Below, one piece after another: positions 1 through 8,616 of a DNA stretch of 64,000 nt. A program made the translations under genes and the position numbers. This DNA comes from an uncultured Sphaerochaeta sp. (GTDB lineage Bacteria; Spirochaetota; Spirochaetia; Sphaerochaetales; Sphaerochaetaceae), in contig NZ_OY763408.1 of the NCBI RefSeq assembly GCF_963667405.1, forward strand, positions 3,123,757 to 3,187,756. Reading direction: 5' to 3'. Under the pieces are notes generated by a model. The model was given only the letters and a program-made list of their open reading frames with translations, did no database searches and had not been told where the DNA came from. Numbering within the stretch: the stretch's first letter is position 1; every line of letters begins with the position of its first letter.

Positions 1-535
1 ACTGCGCTTCAAGTGTTTCCAGCCCTTCTGCTTCGCACCAGCCCTTCAGGGCAAGGTACAAGGCTCTCGGGCCGAGGTCGCTTCCTCCGATACCTACCTG
101 AACCACGGTGGTGAACCGTTTTCCGGTGGACCCCAGGATTGCCCCGCTTCTCACGTCATCGGAGAATCTCTTGATTTTTTCCAGCTGCTCTTGGTAGAAC
201 AAGCCTTTGTCCTCTCCGTCAGCGACTACGGTCTTGCCTACCTTGCCCCGGGTGAGGTGGTGCAGCACAAGGCGCTTTTCCCCTGGGTTCATCACCTCTC
301 CATCGACGACGGCCTGATATTTTTCGATCAGGCCCAACTCATCGCTGAGCTCTTGCATCAGATCCAGATGGGCTTTTCCGATTGGCATGGCGGCATACTG
401 ATAGGTAAGCCCCCCGCCGGCAGGGACCTGGAAGGACTTGATTCGCTGTGCATCCAGCACCTGCTGGATCTGTTCAGGATTGCACTCCTTGAGCTTTGCA
501 AATACGGTGCTTTGGTCGAGATTCTTATAGGTCAT
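1..535 (-). CDS. pgi: Glucose-6-phosphate isomerase, N-terminal part (runs off window)
   Basis: Cytosolic enzyme that interconverts glucose-6-phosphate and fructose-6-phosphate in glycolysis. Reading the minus strand from the ATG at 535 gives 178 open codons to the window edge, beginning MTYKNLDQSTVFAKLKECNP. The phosphosugar-binding segment VGIGGSDLGPRALYLALK is clear near the truncated end and is diagnostic for the family. The RBS GAGGAG lies just upstream of the start. A hairpin with a T-run separates it from argR, so it is probably transcribed independently. The C-terminal two thirds, with the catalytic Glu and His, are outside the window, so completeness cannot be judged. Confidence 0.93.
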   Translation of the reverse strand, partial: MTYKNLDQSTVFAKLKECNPEQIQQVLDAQRIKSFQVPAGGGLTYQYAAMPIGKAHLDLMQELSDELGLIEKYQAVVDGEVMNPGEKRLVLHHLTRGKVGKTVVADGEDKGLFYQEQLEKIKRFSDDVRSGAILGSTGKRFTTVVQVGIGGSDLGPRALYLALKGWCEAEGLETLEAQ

Positions 536-561
536 GGTTCTTCTCCTCAGGGTACACAAAA

Positions 562-586
562 GCCCCTCCATTGTAGGCGGAGGGGC
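562..586 (-). terminator. Rho-independent terminator of argR
   Basis: On the minus strand, GCCCCTCC and GGAGGGGC form an 8-bp stem around a 9-nt loop, followed by TTTTGTGT. It lies between the argR stop and the pgi RBS and should end argR transcripts. Confidence 0.8.
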
Positions 587-604
587 GTTGGTGTGCAAGC
601 AGTG

Positions 605-1075
605 CTACTCCTCGATATCGGGGATGCGGGTCTTGAAGCTCTCTTGCAGGTCTTCCTTGGTCATACCCTCGCGGAGGATGACAAAAATGGTGTCATCGCC
701 TGCCAGCGTGCCAAGGATTTCCGGAATGGCCAGAACATCCAAGGCGATGCCGACTGAGTTGGCATGCCCGGGTCTGGTTTTGATGACGCCGAAGTTCCCG
801 GAAAACTCGATGGAGAGGATGCCCCTGCGGACGTCCTGGATATAACTCTTCTCGGATTCGCTGATCAGGTCATTCTCCGGCAGGCTGTAGTAGTATCCCG
901 ACCAACCGTCGGAAATCTTGCCTACCTTGAGCATCTTCAGATCCCTCGAAAGGGTGGCCTGAGTGACTGAGTATCCTTCGTTTCTGAGCATCTCCAGCAG
1001 GGTGTCCTGGTTGTCGATTCTGTTGTTCTTGATTAATTCCTTGACCACCGCCAACCGGTTGTGTCGTTCCCTCAT
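605..1075 (-). CDS. argR: Arginine repressor ArgR
   Basis: Arginine-responsive DNA-binding regulator of 156 aa, the usual family length. The N-terminal winged helix (about residues 1-70) contains the typical segment QATLSRDLKMLKVGKI. The C-terminal oligomerisation and arginine-binding domain (about 80-156) carries the segment GTLAGDDTIFVILRE, with the GDD core of the ligand pocket. The hexamer binds ARG boxes when arginine is abundant. Boxes resembling each other lie in front of this gene and in front of the ornithine carbamoyltransferase gene at 38766, so autoregulation and control of that gene are likely (inference). The adjoining pgi has no functional link. Confidence 0.95.
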   Translation of the reverse strand: MRERHNRLAVVKELIKNNRIDNQDTLLEMLRNEGYSVTQATLSRDLKMLKVGKISDGWSGYYYSLPENDLISESEKSYIQDVRRGILSIEFSGNFGVIKTRPGHANSVGIALDVLAIPEILGTLAGDDTIFVILREGMTKEDLQESFKTRIPDIEE

Positions 1076-1095
1076 GGTTTGGATTCTCCTGGAAT

Positions 1096-1151
1096 GGAAT
1101 ATTTATGCGATTTACACGAATAAAGATACAGTACTATCGCAACCATTGCAA
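1096..1151 (-). promoter_or_regulatory. argR promoter with ARG-box-like site
   Basis: On the minus strand, TTGCAA (1146-1151), a 17-nt spacer and TATCTT (1123-1128) form a plausible sigma-70 promoter. Just downstream, at 1096-1109, the minus strand reads GCATAAATATTCCA. This resembles the bacterial ARG-box core and also the sites in front of the gene at 38766. A second AT-rich partial box, TTTATTCGTGTAAAT, adjoins it. The layout fits repression of argR by its own product. Confidence 0.5.
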
Positions 1152-1164
1152 GCTTCAGGATCGG

Positions 1165-1351
1165 GAATTTGTCCAACTCACAAAAGCCCACGGCAATTGC
1201 CGAAGCACAGGATGTACGCTGGTGCATCCATGCATCCCGTCTTGTTTTCCTGAGGGCAGCACCAGGCTGTCATTCCCTACCGTTTGCCCAAAACGGGTAT
1301 TTTGCGGCTTTGCTGCCTTTCCTTATTGGACAGGGGCATTCTGTCCAACTC
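1165..1351. other. Structured intergenic element, possible cis-acting RNA or small RNA
   Basis: The 335-bp gap between argR and lemA holds no convincing protein gene but many stems. TGTCCAACTC occurs twice (1170-1179 and 1342-1351), and between them TTGGACAG (1326-1333) can pair with either copy. Pairing with the first would close a domain of about 160 nt; pairing with the second gives a perfect 8-bp hairpin with a 7-nt loop. Inside are GGCAGCA/TGCTGCC on the minus strand, CCGTTT/AAACGG with a 5-nt loop, and the palindrome CGGCAATTGCCG. I could not match it to SRP RNA, 6S, tmRNA, RNase P or a known riboswitch. Strand is undecided; the plus strand would make it the lemA leader. Confidence 0.35.
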
Positions 1352-1410
1352 TTGACCTCAGCCCTCCCTTATAGCAGACTACAGCATGATCGGTATTGGA
1401 GGAGGTTCCT

Positions 1411-1962
1411 ATGACAATCGTGTATATTCTTTTGGCTCTTGTGGTGTTGCTCGGCCTCTATGTGGTGAGCGTCTACAACAGGTATGTCCGGCTGAGAAAC
1501 CAGAGTGAGGAAGCGGAAAGTGCCATCGATGCACATCTGAAGCAGCGCTACGACCTGATACCCAATCTGGTTGAGACCGTAAAAGGATATGCCAAGCATG
1601 AGGAGCAGACCTTCACCAGTGTCATTGAGGCACGCAACAAGGCGATGAGCGCCACCACCATGGTGGACAAGGACAATGCCGACAAAGCCTTCAGCTCCAC
1701 CCTCAAGTCGCTGTTCGCACTCAGTGAAGCCTATCCTGACCTCAAGGCGAACCAAGGGTTCCTGGACCTCCAGGCTCAACTGCAGAAGATTGAGGAACAG
1801 TTGCTCAATGCCCGCAAGTACTACAATGCGATCATCAAGCAACTGAACACCATCTGTGAGGTGTTTCCCTCATCGTTGGTTGCTGCAATGGTTCACTTTG
1901 CCAAGAAGCCCTATCTTTCCATCGAGGAGGAGGCCCGCGCCCGGGTCGAGGTGAAGTTCTGA
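1411..1962 (+). CDS. lemA: LemA family membrane-anchored protein
   Basis: 183-aa protein with one N-terminal membrane helix (about residues 2-20). A helical, extracytoplasmic or cytosolic domain follows, typical of LemA: RNQSEEAESAIDAHLKQRYDLIPNLVETVKGY is the region around residues 30-60, with the conserved RxDLIPNLV core, and LQKIEEQLLNARKYYN lies further on. The function of LemA proteins is not settled; they often neighbour TPM or DUF2207 membrane proteins, as here. The ATG at 1411 is preferred over the in-frame TTG at 1396 because GGAGGAGG ends 5 nt before it. The stop overlaps the next start (ATGA), so the pair is translationally coupled. Confidence 0.9.
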   Translation: MTIVYILLALVVLLGLYVVSVYNRYVRLRNQSEEAESAIDAHLKQRYDLIPNLVETVKGYAKHEEQTFTSVIEARNKAMSATTMVDKDNADKAFSSTLKSLFALSEAYPDLKANQGFLDLQAQLQKIEEQLLNARKYYNAIIKQLNTICEVFPSSLVAAMVHFAKKPYLSIEEEARARVEVKF

Positions 1963-3821
1963 TGAAAAAACCAGCCCTGCTTGTTGTAGTGTTGCTTCTC
2001 TCTCTCGCTTCCCTTGGTGCCCAGGACTACGTGTTTGAGTCCTACCACCTGGAGATGGGGGCGAACCTTGACAACAGCTACACCGTCGATGAGCGTATCA
2101 CGGCCAACTTCTCCACGCCAAGGCACGGTATCTATCGGGAGATACCGATACGCTTTGGCAGGCAGAAAGTGAAAATCAGGGACCTGCAGGCAAATGAGCC
2201 GATCAAGCAGGACTCCGTATCCTCAGACTACGTCACCTTTCGTCTTGGTTCCGAAGACAGGACCGTGACGGGCCTGAAAGAGTACCGGATCGCCTATACC
2301 TACGCCATTGGTGATGACCGCATCGAGGAGTATGATGAGTTCTACTACAATCTGCTCGGTCCCGGCTGGCAGGCTCCGATCAAGGAGTTCACCTTCCGCG
2401 TCACCTTTCCCAAGCCAGTCGATCCTTCGATGGTCTTCCTTACCGGAGGTGTGTATGGATCAACTGCCCAACGGGGAAGCTTTACCGTAAGCTCTGACGG
2501 CAGGACCATCATTGGGAAGGCTTCTGATATGCAGGTCGGGGAGGCCCTGACGCTTAGGGTACAGATGGAGAACGGGTACTTTTCGGAAGTGAAACCGTTT
2601 GTGGATTACACCATCCCCGCATCCGTGCTCGCCTTGTTGGTCGCCCTTGCATCTGCAGTGCATGCAACCATGATCTTCCGCAAGTATGGGCGCGATGATG
2701 TCTTCGTTCCGGTTGTCCGCTTTGAGCCTCCTGAGGGACTTTCTCCTTTGGAAGTTGGCTATCTTGCCGATGGTTCGGTGGACAACAAGGATATGACCAG
2801 TATGCTTTTCTATTGGGCGGACAAGGGTCTGATCTCCATCGAGGAGAAGGGACGAAAGGATTTTGTGTTCACCAAGCTCTTGGAATGCCCTACCTTCAAG
2901 AAGCATGAGAAAAACCTGTTCAATGGTTTCTTTGCCTGCGGTGACGGGAATCAGGTTACGCTGAAGCAACTGGAAAGCGGCAAGTTCGGTGATGCCTTGG
3001 GCAAAGCCCGTACCGAGGTGGTTGCCTACTTCAAGGGAGAACGCAAGCTGCAGGACAGCAAAGCTGAGAAGATGCGGGCGGTCGGCATTCTCTATGGTGC
3101 CTTGGCTGCGGTTCTTCTTGCCATAGGCTCCACCATCACGATGATAGAGGGGGAGACCATGGTGCTGATGATCATCGGCATCTTCAGTGTCGGGTTCTCA
3201 GCGTTGGCTGCAAGCCGCCTGGTTGCAGTATGGGAGATGAGCTCAGCAATCAAAAAGGGTTTCAAATTCTTTGGTCTGGCCCTGTACGTGTTGCTGATGA
3301 CCCTGGTTGCTTTCTTCTTCGAGGCGTATGTCCTCGAACACGGAATTTTCTTTTCCGTAGTGATCTCCCTTGCCTTGGTGCTGATTCCGGTCTATCTCGG
3401 TTTCTTGGCCATTGTCACCGGAAAACGCAGTGCCTATGCACAGAAAAGGCTGGAAGAGATTGTCGGGTATCGTGATTTCATCAGCAAAGTGGAAATCGAC
3501 AAGCTCAAGCTGATGATCGATGGCGACCCCCAGCTCTTCTACCATGTCTTGGGATATGCAATTGTGCTTGGGCTTGAGGATGTGTGGGCGAAGAAGTTTG
3601 CCAAGATCAGCTTTGCCGAGCCGAGTTGGTATGTGGGCAGCCGCCCTGTCCGGGATGCCCTGTTTTACAGTGCACTTTCCCATCGTCTCGGATCGGCTGT
3701 GGTGGAGAAGGCGGTCTATACCCAGGCAAAGAGCGGGTCACGTTCACCAATCGGCTCTTCCTTTGGCTCCAGTGGTTTCAGTGGGGGTGGTTTTGGCGGT
3801 GGCGGTGGTGGCGCATGGTAA
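1962..3821 (+). CDS. DUF2207 domain membrane protein with Gly-rich tail
   Basis: 619-aa predicted membrane protein. A signal peptide (residues 1-20, cleavage near LGAQ) is followed by an exported DUF2207 domain (about 22-200; HGIYREIPIRF and FYYNLLGPGWQAPI are typical). A membrane helix near 215-235 leads to a cytosolic part with a winged-helix-like stretch near 265-300 (EVGYLADGSVDNKDMTSMLF). Several further membrane helices lie between about 370 and 485. The C-terminus is Ser/Gly-rich (GGGFGGGGGGAW), a common end for this family. The biochemical role is unknown; pairing with LemA is widespread in bacteria and suggests an envelope function. It overlaps lemA by 1 nt and the next gene by 7 nt. 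Confidence 0.85.
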   Translation: MKKPALLVVVLLLSLASLGAQDYVFESYHLEMGANLDNSYTVDERITANFSTPRHGIYREIPIRFGRQKVKIRDLQANEPIKQDSVSSDYVTFRLGSEDRTVTGLKEYRIAYTYAIGDDRIEEYDEFYYNLLGPGWQAPIKEFTFRVTFPKPVDPSMVFLTGGVYGSTAQRGSFTVSSDGRTIIGKASDMQVGEALTLRVQMENGYFSEVKPFVDYTIPASVLALLVALASAVHATMIFRKYGRDDVFVPVVRFEPPEGLSPLEVGYLADGSVDNKDMTSMLFYWADKGLISIEEKGRKDFVFTKLLECPTFKKHEKNLFNGFFACGDGNQVTLKQLESGKFGDALGKARTEVVAYFKGERKLQDSKAEKMRAVGILYGALAAVLLAIGSTITMIEGETMVLMIIGIFSVGFSALAASRLVAVWEMSSAIKKGFKFFGLALYVLLMTLVAFFFEAYVLEHGIFFSVVISLALVLIPVYLGFLAIVTGKRSAYAQKRLEEIVGYRDFISKVEIDKLKLMIDGDPQLFYHVLGYAIVLGLEDVWAKKFAKISFAEPSWYVGSRPVRDALFYSALSHRLGSAVVEKAVYTQAKSGSRSPIGSSFGSSGFSGGGFGGGGGGAW

Positions 3822-4045
3822 CAGCACAGAACATCAAGGCCGGTCTCTACCGGCACTTCAAGGGTGGGCTGTATGAGGTGCTTGAGTGCGTCATCAACAG
3901 TGAGAGCCTGGAATCGATGGTCCTCTACCGACCGGTAGGTTCTCCAACGCTGTGGGTACGCCCCTACTCCATGTTCTTCGAGGAAGTTGAGCGGGACGGC
4001 AAGAGTATCCCACGCTTTCAGTTTGTTTCCGAGCAGATCCAGTGA
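3815..4045 (+). CDS. DUF1653 domain protein
   Basis: 76-aa protein matching the short DUF1653 family from end to end: GLYRHFKGGLYEVL, a middle segment SLESMVLYRP, then LWVRPYSMFFEEV, the family signature, and a basic/aromatic end PRFQFV. Function is unknown. The start ATG at 3815 overlaps the end of the DUF2207 gene by 7 nt; GTG at 3818 would be an alternative. It is the last gene of the lemA transcript, which ends at the hairpin at 4055-4074. Confidence 0.85.
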   Translation: MVTAQNIKAGLYRHFKGGLYEVLECVINSESLESMVLYRPVGSPTLWVRPYSMFFEEVERDGKSIPRFQFVSEQIQ

Positions 4046-4054
4046 TATAGAAAA

Positions 4055-4074
4055 ACGGAGCCGAAAGGCTCCGT
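4055..4074. terminator. Bidirectional terminator
   Basis: ACGGAGCC and GGCTCCGT pair around a GAAA tetraloop between two convergent genes, the DUF1653 gene (+) and the RRM gene (-). The minus-strand side has a short T-run (from AAAA at 4051-4054), so it may serve both directions. Confidence 0.7.
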
Positions 4075-4102
4075 TCCCGTTACTGAATCATGGGTTGTAT
4101 GG

Positions 4103-4381
4103 TTAGTTGCGATAGTTTCCGTGCATCGGCCGGGGTTTTGCAATCGCTTCGTTCACACGAAGATTGCGCCCACCGAAATCCTTGCCATCAAGCTGGGAAA
4201 TTGCGGCGTCGGCTGCTGCATCCTCCTCCATTTCCACGAATGCAAACCCCTTGGGGCGGCGTGTTTCGCGGTCAATGATGATATTGGCACTCAAAACAGT
4301 GCCGTACTGTGCGAACAGGTCCCGAAGTTCTTCTTCGGAAGTGTTGTAACTCATGTTTCCAACATAGATTTTCTTTGCCAT
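4103..4381 (-). CDS. RRM-type RNA-binding protein
   Basis: 92-aa single RNA-recognition-motif protein. RNP2 is KIYVGNM (residues 4-10) and RNP1 is KGFAFVEM (about 44-51), both with the aromatic residues that stack on RNA bases. The C-terminus is short and slightly basic (KPRPMHGNYRN). Such stand-alone RRM proteins occur in cyanobacteria, spirochaetes and some proteobacteria, where several are cold-induced; here the role is not known. The RBS AAGGA lies close to the start, and a hairpin immediately upstream (4396-4410) may influence translation. Monocistronic by context. Confidence 0.93.
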   Translation of the reverse strand: MAKKIYVGNMSYNTSEEELRDLFAQYGTVLSANIIIDRETRRPKGFAFVEMEEDAAADAAISQLDGKDFGGRNLRVNEAIAKPRPMHGNYRN

Positions 4382-4395
4382 TCAAAGCATCCTTC

Positions 4396-4410
4396 ACAGG
4401 CTCAGCCTGT
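4396..4410 (-). promoter_or_regulatory. Leader hairpin in front of the RRM gene
   Basis: ACAGGCT-G-AGCCTGT on the minus strand is a near-perfect inverted repeat ending a few nt before the RBS of the RRM gene. Its position would let it affect translation initiation, or it may be a self-binding site for the RRM protein (inference only). The 270 bp from here to 4649 hold no gene I can support; a 12-bp palindrome CGCACGCGTGCG sits at 4477-4488. Confidence 0.3.
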
Positions 4411-4649
4411 CTTGCAATATTGCTTCATGTGGCGCAGTCTTGAACTCTTACCTGTCTGCGGGGAGCGATTCAGTAACGCACGCGTGCGAACATTTAGGAA
4501 TTACGTACCAGCTGCAACACAAAAACGAAAGCAAGTAAACCGTAGCACGCGCCCATTTGGCTGTCAATTCTCCGCCCTCCCCAAAGCAGGTGGTTTTTCT
4601 TGACTGCCGGCAAGGACATTTACTCTTGCATTTCTCCAACATTCTTTGC

Positions 4650-5330
4650 ATGATGTCGAGCATGAACAGCAATATACTTGGATTGGTCATTTCGTTTCCC
4701 TTTTTGGCAGTGGTAATTGCAATAGGAATTCTTCTGAAGAGAGTATTCTCTATTTCCAGCGAATCGATGCGCAAGTTCATCCATATAGGGGTGTCCAACT
4801 GGTGGTTCATTGAAGTGAACTATTTCACCTCAATCGGCTATGCCTTGCTTGGGCCGATTGCATTCATCATTCTCAACAGCCTCTTTACCTTCCTTGGGTG
4901 GGGCAAGAGCCTGGGGATGGATGACAAGAAGCGAAACTATGGGTTGATATATTTCCCCATCACCCTGCTGATTCTGGTGATCTTGCAGTTCCAGGGAGTA
5001 GTCTCTTCGCTTTCCTGTACGATTTCCGTCATGATCATGGGCTACGGGGATGGCCTTGCCGCTCTCTTTGGTGCGAAGTGGGGGAAGAAAAAGCTCCCGC
5101 TTTCCTTTGCCACCAAGTCCTATCTGGGATGCTTGGTCATGGCGTTGGTGAGTTTCCTTGTCACCTTCATCGGCCTTGTTGCATTCACCAGCATCGGCTT
5201 GCCCACGGTTGTGTTGGTCTCTCTGGTCATCGGCCTCCTGTGCAGTGCCGCCGAAGCGGTAACCCCCTTCGGTCTGGACAATATCACCGTCCCCTTCCTG
5301 GCTCTCCTCATCCTTGAGGTGTTGGTATGA
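4650..5330 (+). CDS. Polyprenol/phytol kinase-like CTP transferase (SEC59/DGK1/VTE5 type)
   Basis: 226-aa integral membrane protein with about seven hydrophobic segments. It has the hallmarks of the CTP-dependent lipid-alcohol kinase family: MRKFIHIGVSNWW near residue 35, the RNYGLIYFPI segment near 95, and MGYGDGLAALFGAKWGKKKL near 130, followed by KSYLG. GDGxAAxxG is the typical nucleotide-binding signature of dolichol, phytol and diacylglycerol kinases of this clan. The substrate cannot be told from sequence. It overlaps the following DUF92 gene by 4 nt (ATGA), and DUF92 includes the plant phytyl-phosphate kinase VTE6, so a two-step prenyl-alcohol salvage is an attractive inference. The start is uncertain; ATG at 4653 or 4662 is also possible and no strong RBS is seen. 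Confidence 0.8.
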   Translation: MMSSMNSNILGLVISFPFLAVVIAIGILLKRVFSISSESMRKFIHIGVSNWWFIEVNYFTSIGYALLGPIAFIILNSLFTFLGWGKSLGMDDKKRNYGLIYFPITLLILVILQFQGVVSSLSCTISVMIMGYGDGLAALFGAKWGKKKLPLSFATKSYLGCLVMALVSFLVTFIGLVAFTSIGLPTVVLVSLVIGLLCSAAEAVTPFGLDNITVPFLALLILEVLV

Positions 5331-6205
5331 GCAGGTACGCAAACCTTGTGGAACCCAACGGTTCGCTCTCCTCTCTGTTCAATCAGGTGTTTTTCTCTTT
5401 GCCGTTTGCCTTCTGGGCTCTTGCCCTGATCATGCTGGTGGTCTCGGTTGCATCCTATAAAAGCAAGCAACTGACGCTTGGCGGATCTTTTGCTGCGTTC
5501 CTGGTGGGGCTCATACCCACCTATGTGCTTGGGTTCGGTGCCCTTGCCACCTTGTTGCTGTTCTTCATTGCTGCAGGGGTTCTGGGCAAGATTGCAAAGA
5601 GAATCTGTACCGTGGATGTCATGAAGATCCACAAGAAAGGGGGAACCCGTGACGCGATGCAGGTGTATGCGAACGGGTTCATGGCTCTGCTTGCAGGGCT
5701 GTTGTACGCACTGAATCCTACCATGTCGTTCTTGGTGATGTTCGGCTCGACTGTTGGCGAAGCGGCAAGCGATACGTTTGCAAGCGAGGTGGGAATCCTC
5801 TCCAAGACAAAGCCGGTTTCCATCATCACCGGCAAGCCCATGACCCCCGGGCTGAGCGGGGCTGTCAGCCCGCTTGGCCTCGCTTCAGGCTTATTGGGAG
5901 CAGTGCTCATCGGACTCTGCTTCTGGGGTTGTTTCCTCCCCCTTGCGCCCAAGAGTGCCGCCTATGCCTCGGTGGTTGCCCTCAGTTCCTTTTTCGGCTG
6001 TCTTATAGACAGCGTATTGGGAGCAACGGTACAGGCTCACTACTATGATGAGGTCAATGACCGTATCACCGAGCGCTCTGAGGTGGATGGCCGAACGCTT
6101 GTGCTTGAGAGGGGAGTCCGATGGATTGACAATGACATGGTGAACTTCATGAGCAACGTGATTGCGGCGCTGTTCGGCATGTCCATGAGCCTCTTGATCG
6201 GGTAA
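5327..6205 (+). CDS. DUF92 family membrane protein (VTE6/TMEM19-like)
   Basis: 292-aa membrane protein with six or more hydrophobic segments. The DUF92 core is plain: LTLGGSFAAFLVG near residue 50, FGSTVGEAASDTFASEVG near 140, then KPMTPGLSGAVSPLGLASG with the G-rich turn, and FFGCLIDSVLGATVQ near 225. The plant member VTE6 phosphorylates phytyl phosphate to phytyl diphosphate; bacterial members are mostly uncharacterised. Coupling by overlap to a polyprenol-kinase-like gene suggests consecutive steps on one lipid alcohol. A cytosolic loop near the C-terminus keeps RWIDNDMVNFMSN, typical of the family. Confidence 0.87.
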   Translation: MSRYANLVEPNGSLSSLFNQVFFSLPFAFWALALIMLVVSVASYKSKQLTLGGSFAAFLVGLIPTYVLGFGALATLLLFFIAAGVLGKIAKRICTVDVMKIHKKGGTRDAMQVYANGFMALLAGLLYALNPTMSFLVMFGSTVGEAASDTFASEVGILSKTKPVSIITGKPMTPGLSGAVSPLGLASGLLGAVLIGLCFWGCFLPLAPKSAAYASVVALSSFFGCLIDSVLGATVQAHYYDEVNDRITERSEVDGRTLVLERGVRWIDNDMVNFMSNVIAALFGMSMSLLIG

Positions 6206-6219
6206 GTTGCATTTTCCCC

Positions 6220-6248
6220 TTGCTTCTTGGCCCGTTTGTTTGTATGTT
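6220..6248 (+). promoter_or_regulatory. Predicted groEL promoter
   Basis: TTGCTT (6220-6225), 17-nt spacer, TATGTT (6243-6248). It lies 15 nt after the DUF92 stop and 74 nt before groEL. No CIRCE repeat (TTAGCACTC-N9-GAGTGCTAA) is visible, so HrcA control is not supported. A small hairpin, GACCC/GGGTC, follows in the leader. Confidence 0.45.
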
Positions 6249-6306
6249 ACATCACGGTGGACCCGTAAGGGGTCTGCTATGTGTTATCGCACCACATATT
6301 CTTTAA

Positions 6307-7956
<1,650 letters not shown>

Positions 7957-7975
7957 GTGTGAAGGTGTTTGAGCG

Positions 7976-8002
7976 GGGGCCGCAGTGTTGCGGCCCCTCT
8001 TT
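7976..8002 (+). terminator. groEL terminator
   Basis: GGGGCCGCA and TGCGGCCCC form a perfect 9-bp stem with a GTGT loop, followed by TCTTT, 20 nt after the groEL stop. Confidence 0.85.
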
Positions 8003-8142
8003 CCGTATATAGCACCGAAATATGGTAAAACTTGACTACCATGTAGTGAACGTGCTACTTTTATCGATACTTGGAAAATTGGATGCGAAGGTAACTTCCA
8101 CCTCTTTTCTGCATCCGATTTCTTGCAAAGTGAGGATCACCC

Positions 8143-8589
8143 ATGTTTTCATTGCTTAGTGCTATGGCTACCCCAGAGGCATCTGGCGGTGCCGCAGGTT
8201 CCACCGGCTCCATGATGACGACCTTCGTAACGTTTGGTCTCATCATTGTCATCTTCTATTTTCTGATCATCCGTCCGCAGAAGAAGCGTGACAAGGAGAC
8301 CAAGGAGATGCTTGCTGCCATCAAGAAAGGGGACAAGGTAGTCTCCATTGGTGGTATCCACGGTACTGTCTTGGCGGTCAAGGAGACCACTGTAGTAGTA
8401 AAGGTCGATGACAATACGCGCATCGAATTCTCCAGGAATGCAATCAGCAGCATCGTCGACCGCAAGGCCGAAGGCACTTCCGCTTCCAGCAAAAAGAAGG
8501 CGAAGAAGGAAGAGCAGGTCAGCGCACCCGAGACAAAGAGTGAGAGTGCTGCCGTCGAAGCTGATGCCGAGAAAAAAGACAACAACTAA
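8143..8589 (+). CDS. yajC: Sec translocase accessory subunit YajC
   Basis: 148-aa single-span inner-membrane protein that joins SecDF in the holotranslocon. The N-terminal segment is Gly/Ser-rich, followed by a membrane helix (about residues 27-46) and the family signature FYFLIIRPQKKRDKE. A small KOW-like beta domain follows (KKGDKVVSIGGIHGTV). The tail after about 110 is a low-complexity Lys/Glu/Ala stretch, longer than in E. coli YajC (110 aa). The gene heads yajC-secD-secF. The leader (8070-8120) can form a nested hairpin, GGATGC/GCATCC with GAAG-GTAA-CTTC inside, of unknown significance. Confidence 0.93.
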   Translation: MFSLLSAMATPEASGGAAGSTGSMMTTFVTFGLIIVIFYFLIIRPQKKRDKETKEMLAAIKKGDKVVSIGGIHGTVLAVKETTVVVKVDDNTRIEFSRNAISSIVDRKAEGTSASSKKKAKKEEQVSAPETKSESAAVEADAEKKDNN

Positions 8590-8616
8590 TCTATTAAAGA
8601 CAATCTGGAGAATATC

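Noticed and set aside
191..757. 188-aa plus-strand frame over pgi and argR
   Set aside because: Opposite strand of two recognisable genes; no domain or RBS.
1165..1351. Element tested as SRP RNA, 6S RNA, tmRNA, RNase P or c-di-GMP riboswitch
   Set aside because: The conserved SRP apical loop, tRNA-like end, RNase P core and GEMM motif order are not found; kept only as an unclassified structured element.
4477..4488. Palindrome CGCACGCGTGCG upstream of the RRM gene
   Set aside because: Single 12-bp GC palindrome with no repeat elsewhere noticed and no clear promoter context; not enough to call an operator.
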